Assembly: GCA_023078555.1 (NCBI GenBank)
Contig: CM041200.1
Span: forward strand, 8,176,807-8,240,806
DNA: 64,000 nt
Reading direction: 5' to 3'
Source of the DNA: Ulva prolifera
Lineage: Eukaryota; Chlorophyta; Ulvophyceae; Ulvales; Ulvaceae
Notes under the pieces: model-generated
What the model saw: only the letters and a program-made list of their open reading frames with translations
Told to the model about the DNA's origin: nothing
Database searches by the model: none
Shown: positions 41,945 to 53,689 of the stretch, piece by piece
How positions within the stretch are numbered: position 1 is the stretch's first letter
Layout: every line of letters begins with the position of its first letter
Translations under genes and position numbers: made by a program

Positions 41945-44581
41945 TCAATGAGCAACCCGCTTCCCCGGAGAATCATCCCCGTCCACGCCCGCCTGTGGCT
42001 CCCCCTGGCGATCCTCTGCAGCCGCCGCAGATGCCGTGCTCACGCCACCATCATTCGTCCCTGCCGCGGGCCCCGGCCCTTGAGCTGTCGCAGCCGCCGC
42101 CCCGGCGTCCACCGCAGCAGACCCCGCGTCGTTGCCAATCACCCCGGCCGCGCCGGCGGAGCTCCTCCCGGCCCACGACTCCGCCGCGCTGTTCGCGAGG
42201 GGTCCGCCCTCCTCCAGCCCCTGCCGCTCGAGGCCGAGGCCGAAGAGGCCCCAGAGGCCGTTGCGGGCCCACACGAGCGCGCGCTGCAGGGCGCCGAGGT
42301 TGCCCACCGCCTCCCCAGAGCGCGCGCGGTGCATCGCGGCCTCCTGTGCCCTCGAGTACATGAACGCCTGCAGCAGCTTCTCATGAATGAGCTTGTGACT
42401 GATACCTTGCGTGCGCTCTCTCGCGACCGCGCGCCGCTCGGCAACTTGTGTCTACAGCCGGCTCCGGACACCCGGCTGACCAGATACGAGCACGAAGAAC
42501 GAATGCATACACATGTTTACAGCAGGTATGCGGTGGGCGTGGCGCCGATGCAGTCCACTTGCTCTCAACAGTGTCCTGTCACTGCGGGCATGCACGGCCG
42601 GTAGAGCACAGACCGGCGGCCAGCGGCGCCTCCCCGAACACAGCAGCGCACAGAACACGCCCCACGCCATGGGGCTCGCCACAGGCCAATGATGAACTTC
42701 TCAGACGTTTCTCCAACCAAAGTATACATGAATGTGAGGCATGCATGTGCGGCGCTGGTCAAAGGCGGACCTCCGTCCAGGACTTGCGTGCAACGCGGCC
42801 CTCGCGCTTCTTCTTCTTGAACGCCTCCGCCATCGAAAACACGTTGCCGCCGGTGCCCTTGCGGTCGCTCGTTGCGAGCATGCATGTGTCCACGCGCGGG
42901 GTCGACGCCATGACGTGCTCCAGCACCGGCAGCTCCTCGCGCTCCACCCAGTGGATGCACCGCACCGGGCAGCTCTCTGCACACCTCGCCTCTGTGTCAT
43001 GGCTCAAACAAAAAGGACTCCCCCGGCTTACACATGCTGCGGGAATATCGAGTAAGGTAAATTTGGATTTACCGGGCAGTATACGTTAGAGGACATTGAC
43101 AACTCCGAATGTGCCAGGGCGCAAAATCTTACCTCCGTCTTTCAGTCTACACCGGTGCGGGTGGTAAGTTGCATGCATTTGTCGTGGCTATGGTCCAGCG
43201 TGAAAAGCCGGCGAGCCTGCGCTGGACGTCTAGCAGTACACACGTCATTGGAGCAGTCACAGACATCGCCCTGTGCATGCATTTATGTATAGCCCCACGG
43301 TGACATCGACAGGGACATTGGCAGCTTTGTGAGAGCTGGGGACGCCACGGCTCATGCTGCCACGCAGCCTGGCCACGGCGAGGGGGTCGGGCCGCACCGA
43401 CGGCGGCATGCAGGGAGTCCTCAGGGTCCGCCCACTGCTTGGTGCATCGCGCGCGGCCGTACTCCGCCTCCAGCACAAAGGTGTCGGCTGCCTGGAAGCA
43501 GCAATTCTTGCAGCCGATGCACGACACCTCGTCCACAAAGATAGCCCGAGCCTCTCCGGGGTCAGTGTTCTTCGCTCGAGTCGGGTCTGTCATTGGCAGC
43601 CACTCGCTGAGGGGCTCGTTTGTGAAGCCCATCTCCTCCTCCATCTTGGACTCGTTGAGATCGATGTCGTAGAGTTCCCTGGTCGTTTCATTGGAGAGGA
43701 CTGTGTATGCCTGCATGGCGCGTGCCCTGAGTGTTCAGGGCAGATGCTACATGCTTGAAAGATGAGGTGTCGATATGGCCGATGATGATCAGAGGGTGCT
43801 GCCATGTCTGACCAAGGTTTTCGAAATTTTTCGGATGAGACAATGTGCGAGATATGATGCAGGGTTGGCCAGAACACGAATTCAGCATACAACTATGGTG
43901 TTGTTTGCAGATGTGAGAAGTCCAGATGCTGGAATGATACGCCGTTTGCAATTTGCATGAGCTCAGTTTTCACTGGATGCGACCACGAATGCAGATGCCT
44001 GAGGCACAGTCTGCAATGGCACTGCAGCGACTGCTTGTCGACAACTCGTGTTGCGGGCTGGACAATATATGGCTTATAAGCACAGGAGTGACCATCGTCC
44101 TGAGAGCCACGGTGCCGATGTTTGACCGCAATTTGGGTTCTACAGCCGGTACTGTGGTGGGTGAGGCGTGGTGAGCGTGTTGCTTGAACGGTGCTCACTG
44201 CGCTGTACTTGGGTGCTCACTGCACAACGAGATGTACAATGACCGGTATTTGTGGTGTTGAGGCCATATATGCATAGAGCGTACATCGTTGAGAAGAATG
44301 CTCATGTCATGGCCGTGCTCCGTGCCTAGAATGTCTGGGTGGCACATCTTCTGCAGTCGCCTGTACGCAGCCTTGATCTCTGGTTGGTTTGCTGCCTTTG
44401 AGATCTGGAGCATCTCGTAGTAATCGACCAGGCCTGTCTTGAGGGTGACATCTGCTACGCTGAATGGTGGCACCTGTCTATCACGTGTCTCGAATTGCAT
44501 AGCTATTCCTCGACTGTGTGTCCCTGTGTGTAGACATCGTCCTCGTGGTGAAGTATGCAGAAGACCTGCACCAGTCATCAT
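41945..44581 (-). CDS. J-domain/4Fe-4S ferredoxin fusion protein, chloroplast type
   Basis: Exons 44581-44285, 43710-43398, 42976-42771 and 42367-41945 close in phase to 413 codons. The J-domain reads LVDYYEMLQISKAANQPEI, YRRLQKMCHPDILG (HPD at 44333-44341) and LLND|AYTVLSNETTRELYD across the first splice. A ferredoxin-like domain follows: VSCIGCKNCCF, YGRARCTKQWADPEDSL, then AAV|ESCPVRCIHWVE, a CxxCxxC...CP pattern for one 4Fe-4S cluster. Proteins with this layout (plant J-ferredoxin DNAJs; algal CDJ3-5) are chloroplast Hsp70 co-chaperones thought to sense redox or iron-sulphur state. The N-terminus is Thr/His/Arg/Ser-rich and may be a transit peptide. The last exon (AFMYSRAQEAAMHRA, then Ala/Gly-rich) depends on a GTCCGC donor; otherwise translation stops at VRL near 42760. 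Confidence 0.82.
43040..43112 (-). repeat. Family A repeat, copy 4
   Basis: Read on the minus strand: CATTCGGAGTTGTCAATGTCC, a diverged middle, then CCCGGTAAATCCAAATTTACC. The hairpin GTAAAT-CCAA-ATTTAC has a different loop from copy 1 but intact stems. It lies in the intron between 43398 and 42976 of the J-domain/ferredoxin gene. Confidence 0.75.
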
Positions 44582-47500
44582 CTGTCCATACTCGTCCTGG
44601 ATTTATGTGCAATCGCGACCTGTACTTTTTGCAAGGTGTGCAGGCATGTTGTACGAGCATGCAAGAGTATGGCCTTTCCCTGTAACAAAGAAGTCGCCTT
44701 CATCGAGTCCTTGACACGCAGCAACCAACGGAGGAGATGGAGGCAGCTAGAAAGTCGCCATTAGGGCGTGCCGCATGCTACCACGAGTGAAAATGCTATG
44801 AACCTTTCTCTGGGAACAGCCAAAAAGGCGTTGTTCACATCGACACGAAAAGCAGCGAGCAAGTCAGTTTGTGACAACAGCGTCGCAATAGACAGAGACA
44901 GCGTACATTCTACGTTATGGTAGCATGGTTCATTTATCAGGCAGATGCTTCCGTCGCCCTGGCGTGTCCCTGCCGGCGTGCAAGCAGCGCAAAGCAGAAT
45001 TTGAACGAGCAGACTGGAGTGCTACATGAGCCGGATTGCTATGCAGGACATACCTGGTGTATAATTTTTAGTTGCGGATATTTTTGCCTGCTTTCCCATT
45101 GATCGGTGCAAAGGGGAAGCCATCGCTGAGTGCCGTCTCGACTCGTCCGGAACAGTGGTTACAGTTAAAAGGTGGGATCAACAAGCCTGTACTGGAGATC
45201 AGACGACCTTGAATAAACCGATGAATAATATTAGACAGAGGTGATCAGGCGTGTTGCACACAGCAAGGCTGCCTCAGTACTCTGACGTGGTCTAGCAACG
45301 CCAGTGTCAGCGATGATTCACGTCTACAGTAGAGCTGAATTGCAACCAAGCTTCATTACTGCCGATCGAGTTTTAACGACCGATTCTCATCAACAAAGCG
45401 ATATGTGCGGTCTCGTTTGCTCATCTGCACTTTATGGCCCGCAGCCCTGGCCGAGTCAGGCGCGTGGCTAGACGGACACCGCACGACCGTGCAGCGTTTG
45501 CGCATGCGTCACACGGGCGCAAAGAGTTGCCTTCTCTATTGACAGTGTGCACGCCACACGCACAGCGTTGTTTGAATCTGCGGTTGGACAAGCGCATAGT
45601 GGGGCGTGCCCGCGAGGCAAGGCTCATTCTGAGCAGCAAAAAGCGAAAGCTCGGCTCTCAAGTTGCGGTGCAAGAGGTGCATAGCGCGCAAACATAAGCA
45701 ACATAAATATACGTCGACTGCCATCGCAATGTGACGCGTGTGTGTAGTGACGCTGCCGTTCCCGCTGGAGCGTTGACACGGCTAGCTGGTCGTCCTAGCA
45801 AGCTGTCGCTGGCGGTATCGTTTGACTCGTACGGCGCAAGCAATCAAGGTGAGACATTGCAAGAGTGGAGTACATCATACTGATGATGTCCCTGGGCTGC
45901 GTGGGACAGGCCATGCTGGTGAGAGGTCAGAACACGCAGTCGCCGAAACATGAGCAACACCGAGTCACATCTCCACTATTACAATGAACCTGTGACTCCG
46001 CCAAACGTGGGCAACCACCTCTGAGCTGCCATACCCAATTGCTGCGTGTACTGTTTGCCCGCGGCTCTGCCAGCACAGGCATCAGGTGTGGCAGCGGCAA
46101 GCTCCCCCTGAAATCGGTCAATTGTGTCTAGCACAGCCGGCTCTATGCAGGCTACTCTCCGCAATAGGCAGGCCTGTGGCAGTGACAGTGCACGTTTCAC
46201 ATAACCAGAGCCACCAGCATCATAGACTCTATTCCGCTGACATCACACAATGAGAACACCCGGTTCCACTGCAAAGGCATGCAGTGGCTGTGCTACCACT
46301 GCCCTACAGACAGGCATGGTCCCTCATGGCTTTGTACATAGCAATTCCTACAGTAATACCTGCCTCACCGACGTTCACCTTGTACCAAATTTGCCGCCGG
46401 CTGTTGCAGCCGCCAGATCAGAGACTGTCCTACTTGCACACCGCTAAGCTGGACGACACTGGCGGTGCTACCCGACTCCTCATCCACGGTCCATCCGTCC
46501 TGCCTGCATCCTCGCTCTACATGCACTTCCCTTCACACCCCAATCTGCGACCCCTCGTGAAAGTACGGTGTGTCCGCCGCACGCGGGCCTGCAGCCTCCC
46601 ACACCCACCCTCGCGCACAACTGCCAGCTCATAACAGGGCCCCGGAGCGCCGTCCGCAGCATGAGGGGGACAAGGCCGCTCATGCATCAATCCGCCACGC
46701 GACCCCTGCCAAGCGCGAGCTCACCGCCACCCAGTTCCTCTGGGGGGGCAGCGCCGCTCAGCCCCAGTAAAGGAGATCACAGCCCGAAGCCCACTCCGCA
46801 CCTGCCCCTCACGCGATGCCTGCAGCTCTTTGAAGCACCGGCAGCGAACACAGCACGACAGCGCCCCCGGCAGTGTCCGCGGCGCACATTGTAGAAGGCC
46901 ACGCAGATCTCCACGGTCGTCAGGCCTCAGCCAGCAGACTACGGGGACACGCAGGTGTGCAGATAGTCAGGGAGCGGCGAGTGATCACGCGATATCGTCT
47001 GAGAGCGATTGCGTACGGGTCAGCAAGGTCCACTGGGACTGTTTCAAGCGATTGCGTGGCAGACGAGTCCCCAATGCGTAATGATTAATGCCGCGATTTG
47101 GTCATGGCATGCTGTGGACATGCTGCAGGGCCGGAGTGTGGCCGCTAACGCTATAGCTGTGTTGTGTTTTGAACAAGAAAATTTGAGTGCGACGCCCAAT
47201 TGGAGGGTTTTGGCACGGGTGCATGCCTTCACTGCAAGACCTTAGCTGACTCCATTCGTGGCTATCGCAATATGTACATGTTGCAACGCAGAATCCGTAT
47301 GCAGGTCTGAGCAGATGACCCCTCGCCACGCTGGCTTGTTCCACGTCAGCACATGTACTGTGGCGGAACAGGATGAGCGCCAGACCTGTGGCCGTGAGAG
47401 CAGAACCCTCCACAAGTGGACTCCAGACGAACCAGAAGCACATCCCCTTTGTCTTGTGTGTTGAGTTTGAAATCGAAATGCTGCGTACGTGCAGAGAATT

Positions 47501-47619
47501 GCGGCCTCGCATCGTCGTAGTACCGCTTCCGTGTGGGAGCATTCTATATCATCCCTGCGTTACGATATACGATGCAAAATCAAACATGGGTATGCTATAC
47601 AGATAGTGCACAAAGGGGC
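44582..47619. other. Spacer upstream of the J-ferredoxin and F-box genes
   Basis: Two exon-like patches only. On the minus strand 46177-45988 (after CTGCCACAG, before GTTCAT) reads CIEPAVLDTIDRFQGELAAA and GKQYTQQLGMAAQRWLPTF. On the plus strand 46662 to about 46768 (after CGTCCGCAG) reads KAAHASIRHATPAKRELTA and TQFLWGGSAAQP. Neither has partners or a recognised family. The rest is AT-richer non-coding DNA. Confidence 0.35.
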
Positions 47620-48937
47620 ATGCTGTCCATTCAGTTAAGGAGGACACCGCCCGTGCACGCGATAGATGACCAGCGATGCCAATGCCGGCCTCTACCTACG
47701 GGGTGCCTGGTGGAGATATTCAAACATCTAGATTGTTATAGATCTCTGACAAGATGTAGCATGGTATGTAAAGAATGGCAATCCGCTGCTGCGGACTCCA
47801 GACTCCATTCTCGCTTGTGCTTGCGACCAGACAGCAGACCTCACAGCAGGCAAAGGTCAACGCGCAGTGCCGAGGCAGCAGCCGTGCTTTCGAAGTTAGC
47901 GCAACAGCAGCTTGTCAGTCTTGAGATCGGAACAGCTCACAACAGGTACGTGCCAATTTGAGTATCCTCGTCAAGTGCGCTCAGTGTTCTGCGCTATCCG
48001 CATTCCAAATGCTGAACCCGAACCGGATATCCCAGCGCAGTTTAGATCATGGAATCGCATGTGCATTTGCATGAGATCTCACTTGTTGAGCATGTCGGTT
48101 TGCGCACACGTGCACAGTGCCTTCGCGTCAAGTTGAAGGCAAACGCGCAACAGACAACAGACAGTTTTGCCACGCGGCCGTCCATGCAGGTATCCATACG
48201 AGCTATCGTATAAAAGTCCGGGCAATTCGGGTTCTGGGAACACGCTGTGTACTTTGATGCCGATACATCCGGTGCTGCTACCCCCAGCCCGTTGCCCAGA
48301 CGCGCATCTGTCGCGATGGCACAGTTCAGCCCAGGTCGGGCTTCAGCACCTCACATCACTATCTCTAGCAGACGATGCCTGCCTGGGCATGGTCTCCGAT
48401 GTCTTCGCAAGCCAGCTGCCTGCCCTGCCAAACTGTGATGGCACCTGTTGCCCACCCAACACTCCCCCACCCCCAAAACTCCCGCACCTAGCCCGCCTCA
48501 GCTTCACCTGCCACAGTTCCACACCCGGCTTCTCAGACGGCGCAGTGTCAGCATGGCTACAGAACGCGCCGAACCTGCGATCGCTCGAGTTCTTCGGGTG
48601 CTCCACGCTCACCGGTGTCACTCTGATCAAGGTCGCAACATACGTCCCTCTGCTAGAGGAATTCGCCTTCGTGCACTACTCGGAGGTCGCTGGCAGCTGG
48701 GGAGCTCAGGAGTTCCTCCTCATGAAGGGTAAACAGCTGAAGCGCATGATGCTGCACAGCACTCTCGCCCGGGGACTCGAAGGGAGCCTGACTGGGGCCC
48801 ACAAGGTTGGATGCGACACCTGCCACCCGGTCACGCTGACGTGGCACCGCCCCCCCACGCACCCACCTCCCCAGCATGTCTACTCCCCGCAGCCGTGCAC
48901 GCAGCAGGTGGCGATCACCTTTGTGCCTGGGATGTGA
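47620..48937 (+). CDS. F-box protein with leucine-rich repeats
   Basis: Probably the substrate adaptor of an SCF ubiquitin ligase. Exons 47620-47945, 48325-48805 and 48905-48937 join in phases 2 and 0 to about 279 residues. The F-box is clear: LPTGCLVEIFKHLDCYRSLT, RCSMVCKEWQSAAADSRLH. After the first intron (GTACGT donor, GCACAG acceptor) LRR-type text follows: SAQVGLQHLTSLSLADDACL, LPHLARLSFTCHSS, APNLRSLEFFGCSTLTGVTL and VPLLEEFAFVHY. A Pro-rich insert (PNTPPPPKLP) interrupts the repeats. The last intron is 99 bases, a multiple of three with no stop, so its removal is not certain. The start at 47620 is the first ATG before the F-box. The target protein is unknown. Confidence 0.75.
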
Positions 48938-50409
48938 TCTCAAGCCCCACCTCGCCAACTACGACCGTTCGACTCTGGGATTGTTGGCGTGATGACTTGC
49001 CATTAACCTCGTTCAGCCGGGCTGCATGTGGAGGAGCGGTGGGCGTGGCCTGAAGGGCCAGGGCACTGTGACCTCACACGGCAGGTGTGTATGGTGTGCA
49101 TGTGGCTATGACAGAGACACGTGTAGAGAGCCCGCGAGGCAGTCAGCACCGCAAGTGTGGTGGGCCTGAGTATATCTATGTGCGTGGTGCCGCAGTGGTG
49201 TCGCACTGGCGCGCTGCACTGGTGCGTGAAAATGACTGTGTGGGGCACTGGGCAGGGCCGCTTGGGAGCCGTGCGAAGGTGTGGAGCCAATGCAGTCGAA
49301 GGTGTGCCCGCATCGATGGGATGGCCCAAGAAGTGTGTGCCCTGTGCATATTTTTTGTTGGGGCTGCTCCCCTCGAGTCGCTAATGACCAGTTGGTGCGG
49401 CTACGGGGCTGGGCAGCGGGTCGAAAGGCAGACGTGGCCTGCCATCGTGTTGCCATGAAGCCTCGTGTGGCATGCGATTCAGAACAATGATATATTGTGG
49501 CGAGTAGCAGGGTGGGAAGGGCCTGTAGAGTGCGAGTCGGCAGGGGTTGAGTGTCCACAGGGTGCGGGACAAGCTGCCGGGGAAACTTCCAGACCGGGCG
49601 AGCTATCCAGCACAGTTCAGTGGACACATCAGCTTTGGAGCGAATAAACTGGGGCTGTGTCTGTATGGTTATATGCAATGCTGCAGTTTGTGTGCTGTCT
49701 GCAGACGTCCAGATCTGAGTTTGGTGTGTGTGTTTGGTCTGGGGCGATGGAGATTAGCGATTGCAAACCAGCGCATGGTGCCTGATGCATGCGTGGTCTA
49801 GCATGGAAAAAATCAGCAGCAGCAACAGTGGCAGTGCTGTACATCGTATATGTGCCTGCAGTCCATGCAGCTTACAATGTGTGATGATTCAGGGATGAAG
49901 CGTACAATCATAGCTTGCTGAAAGAATAGTAGCACTGTCACAGGTGCCACAAGCACCTCACTACAGGTGTTGCACTATATGTGTCGCGAGTTCTGCTCTT
50001 CTTGTTGTTGCATACACATGGCCACTCCAGCTGTGCTGTGGTTGTGCTCTACAGACTACTTTAGTGCCCCACAGATTATTTCTGGCATGGCCATGCCAGT
50101 CGTGACGCTAGACAGGGACATGTCATCTGGTGTACAATGTGTTCAATCATGCATGTGTTTCTGGTGTAGTACAGCTTCAGTCTCAGCATTGAGTGAATAC
50201 CTGTTGTCAAACATGACACAACATTCACAGAAAAAAACATTGTTTGCTATAAGACTGAAGCTTAGCTAAGCTTATACAATTGATGCTGCAGTCCTAAACA
50301 GGCGCAGGCCTGCCAGGTGTGCAGCTGTCACTGGAGGCATGCAGCAGCCATCCCATAGCTGTGCAGGCAGGGACGGCTGCTGCACGAGGGTGGCTGCTGC
50401 ATCGGTCTA
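48938..50409. other. Spacer after the F-box gene
   Basis: No gene supported. The plus strand has several GTGTGxATG words, and a 16-base palindrome AAGCTTAGCTAAGCTT lies at about 50258-50273. Confidence 0.45.
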
Positions 50410-50661
50410 CTAGACACATTGGATAAACAAATCCATGCACCTGGCGGCAAACGCGACCCAGGTAATTTGCACAGGTGTCGTGTGAATACTATGCTTGATG
50501 CACTTGTCCAGGCAGCACCAGGCCGCAGTACCCTCCACAATCAAATGCCATCCTGCTTCACCCATGGTACACATCAGGCATGCATTGGACTCGACGACGG
50601 CCTGTCGTTTGCCAGGCTGTGGCATACGCGTGTGATGAAGGAAGATGGTCACACTTGGCAA
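50410..50661 (-). CDS. Exon-like minus-strand frame, unrecognised
   Basis: The frame reads QPGKRQAVVESNACLMC, GEAGWHLIVEGTAAWCCLD and ITWVAFAARCMDLFIQCV with a stop at 50410. Residue mix and codon choice look natural, with several Trp and Cys. There is no domain I can name and no proven splice partner. It may belong with the minus-strand exons at 52.4-52.6 and 53.7-55.2 kb. Confidence 0.25.
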   Translation of the reverse strand: MPSVTIFLHHTRMPQPGKRQAVVESNACLMCTMGEAGWHLIVEGTAAWCCLDKCIKHSIHTTPVQITWVAFAARCMDLFIQCV

Positions 50662-51104
50662 TTGGCCGCCACTAACGAACGCCGTGCACGCTCTTCAACC
50701 CCAAAAGAATGCAAGAAACAATAAATCTGATTCAAAATGGGTAGAGCCTAACTCTTGAGTATATATTGTCACCGCATGGTGGTCACATCCTGCTGCGCAC
50801 TACAGCAGCCTTCGACAGTTCCTGCGAAAAGCGATGTTCAAATAATTGTGTTTGCCGGAAGCCTTCACGCGTCGCATTCGGAGAAGTCGAGTGCGGGTTG
50901 CAGACAAGACGACGAGGCATGGGCCATCCTGGGGTATATCCTCGCTTGGGGAATATGCCGTCGACCACACTGATGCAGAGTTTTTAGGCGTCTTACGTAA
51001 TTGCTGAATGGAGTCCCTGCGAGCGTCACTGAACCTGGCTGAACAGTACGCGTTGCGTACGTTCGTTGATGTGCTCTGTGACAATGTGTGCGCGCTCAAC
51101 TTCA

Positions 51105-51712
51105 CTGTGTGTGTCACAAGGACAAACGTGGCAAGGCGGGCAGCACCACGAAACAAGCAAGCAGACCAAGCACACACCCCGACACCCACGCACGCAACAC
51201 CCATCACACGCAGAAAACCCATCCCGCTCTCAGCAAACAACACAGGTCCGCAGACCGCCAAGCACATACCTGGATGGCCACACATGTGCACCCACACACG
51301 CACACACAAACCCAACGGCCCACACACAAGCACACAGCATCCAACATGTTGCATGTGCACCTCGACGCCTGCCGCCGTACGACACGGCCACGCCCATGGC
51401 CCATACTCTGCTGCCCAAGGCCGCCCATCCTGGCCGCCCGATTGCCGGGGGCAGCCCCAGCCCCAAACCCCACCCCACCCCCAGATCCACAGCACACCCA
51501 GCCTGCCTGGCACACGCGCAGCCAGCCAGCCCCGCCGGCCCGTGCTGCATCGCAGCCGGGACAATGCGGTGCCCAAGCTGTCCCCGCCGTCCCTGCACAT
51601 GCCAACGAAGCCGTCCCGCATGCAAAGCGAACGCGGCCGCCCTGGAGTCAGAGGCCATCGGTCGGTGGCGGCAAGCGGGCGGGGTCCCAGAGGGGCACCT
51701 GCACTGTGTGCC
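51105..51712 (-). repeat. Family B element, full-length copy 2 (inverted)
   Basis: The plus strand starts GTGTCACAAGGACAAACGTG, GCAAGGCGGGCAGCACCACG and AAACAAGCAAGCAGACC. It continues through a C/A-rich middle with CACACACG runs. It ends near CCGATCGGTCGGTGGCGGCA-like text, GGGACCCCGCCCGCTTG and CACCGACCGATGGCCTC when read on the minus strand. This matches the block order of the 20.2-kb copy. Large open frames across it (51008-51824 +, 50800-51865 -) are compositional. Confidence 0.7.
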
Positions 51713-52656
51713 AACGCGACGATCGCTCAAGTCTGCGCGCGAGCAGAAGCAGCACCACAGACAAGAGACAGGTGGACATATAGCTAGCGGGCTGTGGCAT
51801 TGCAGTGTCTCTGAACAGATGTAAATCCATATGCAAAGATGTGCTTGTACAAGAATGAGCGACACAAATTACAGCGACCGGGCATTGTGTGACAGCAGCA
51901 CCCGCTGTGCCAGGCTCAGCAATTCGATGATTGCAGCAGGGAAGAACAAGGAGGGCACTCATGCACGTACATGACACCGCTTGCTCAAAGAAGTGCGACA
52001 GGCAGTGGAGAACAGGGGCCGGACATAATAGTGCTTAAATGAATGCCAAGCACGTGAAAAGCAGTGATCCCAGAGAACCATCTCTGAGACTGCGCTGTGA
52101 GTGCATGGTGAGCTGCAGATACAGAATGCATTGTCTGTTTGCTCGATCAAAGCCAGATGATGTACTGAACGCAAACCATCATCGGATCCCAGCCATATGT
52201 TATGTTAGCCCCAAAACTATGGACTGTCTAATAGCTGCTTGTTTCTTTCCTTCAGCACTGGCACTGGCTCGTACTGATGGGGATTGCACACAAGGACTCC
52301 CGAATGAGACCATCTGTGTGCCGAGCCTGAGAATGTGCATGTTAGTCATCCTGGTCAGACACCAGTCAAGTGGTCAAGTGATGACCTCTGGCCGCAATTG
52401 CATGCCAAGTTTCACTGCGACGCAGCAGCGCACAGCCTTATGATGATCCAGAGTCTGCATGAAGCTGATTGCAGAGATATCTCCGACAATGCTGCAAAGT
52501 GATGAAGTCGAAAAGCAGGTAGCTCCGCTGGCGTCACACAGTCACACAGCGACCCAAGCAAGTCAACACTGGCCCTGCACGTCAACACACAGAACAATTG
52601 AGGGTCACCTCAGCCTCTGCTATCAACGCATTTGAGCGCACCTCCATGAACCCCCG
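51713..52656. other. Spacer between repeats
   Basis: No gene supported. The minus frame 52597-52412 reads DLLGSLCDCVTPAELPAF and LHHFAALSEISLQSASC and could be an exon of the unknown minus-strand gene to the right. A plus frame at 52039-52443 has no bias. Confidence 0.35.
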
Positions 52657-52697
<41 letters not shown>

Positions 52698-53162
52698 CCC
52701 CGCCCCCAAAACAACACATACACACCCGAACACTCTTGCTCCGCCGCTCAGGGCTGATCTGGGCGGGGGCGGTAGTGAAGCGGGGGAGGGTTGCGGTAGG
52801 GGGCGTGGGTTGGGGTCTGGGGGCTGGGGTGAGGGGGGGCAGACTGCCGCTGCCAGCCCGCTCGGGCGGGGCCGTATTGCGTGCAGGCGCGGGGGTGCGT
52901 ACGCGTGTGTTGGGGGCTGGAGCGGGGACAAGTGCATGGGTGTGGTGTGGGGGTGTGGGGGTGCGCGTTCAGCGGGTTCCTTTCGGGCTAAGGTGGGGGG
53001 CTGTGTGCGGGTGCTTGCTGTGACTGTGCCCTGAGTTCGGGCGGATTCGACGTGGAACTCTCCTGCCGCGCGTGCTTTGGGCTGTTTGTGTGCTTGCTCG
53101 TTGTCCTGGCGGCGCTACCGCCCCCTCCGGCTTTGTCCTTGTAATACACACACACCCGAACA
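52657..53162 (+). repeat. C40 homopolymer and family B element copy 3, flanked by direct repeats
   Basis: About 40 C (52657-52696) are followed by CACACCCGAACAC at 52722-52734. Then comes a GC-rich G/T-biased body, ending in GGCGGCGCTACCGCCCCC, TCCGGCTTTGTCCTTGTAA and TACAC at 53108-53149. The same CACACCCGAACAC recurs at 53150-53162. Matching short repeats on both sides look like a target-site duplication, which fits a mobile element. Confidence 0.6.
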
Positions 53163-53268
53163 CACCATCTCCAGCACGCACAGACGCACCAGACTTCCCG
53201 CCCACTGCTGAGGTGGCGAAGGATGCCTCCCGGCCCATGCGTGCCCGTCCCCGTCCCCGTCTAAGATT

Positions 53269-53281
53269 CCCCCCCCCCCCC
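53269..53281 (+). repeat. C13 homopolymer
   Basis: A short C run beside the end of family B copy 3. Confidence 0.9.
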
Positions 53282-53689
53282 TCCCTCAGCCAAAGCAGCA
53301 AATGCTATGGAATTTGCAATATATAATGATATCAGTCAAGTTTGATGACCAGCTGACAAGAACCGAGGCGGCCGAGCGGTCTTGGTAATGAATATCTTGG
53401 CATATACTGTGTTGGTTTCAAAGCCAAGGCTGAGCTGTGCGTCACCTTGACGAAGTTGGGGAAGTCATCGCGTCCAAGTTTCGAGAAAGTGGCGGACGTG
53501 TGTCATGTGGCGTCGGTGTAGCTGGAAGCCCCGGCATGCTAACCACGCAAATTCCGCAAGTGAGCGTGATCAGGAGTCACCTCCAAGCATGCGAGGCAGC
53601 TGTTGACTGACACGATATGCATTCAGTGTGTGAGTCCATCGTTTCCTCGAGTGGTTCGCTTCAATGTGCTGGCTGCAGCCCGCATGAAT

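Noticed and set aside
46570..46894. Overlapping plus-strand frames rich in Pro, Ser and Arg
   Set aside because: Competing frames with no partners; only the short exon-like patch 46662-46768 was kept as a weak note in the spacer entry.
50800..51865. Open frame of 304 codons (minus) and plus frames up to 259 codons
   Set aside because: Same repeat family B shadows; no conserved protein motif.
53365..53440. tRNA-Ser/Leu-like start (GAGGCGGCCGAGCGGTC)
   Set aside because: A good D-arm but no variable arm, T-arm or B box downstream; no cloverleaf forms.
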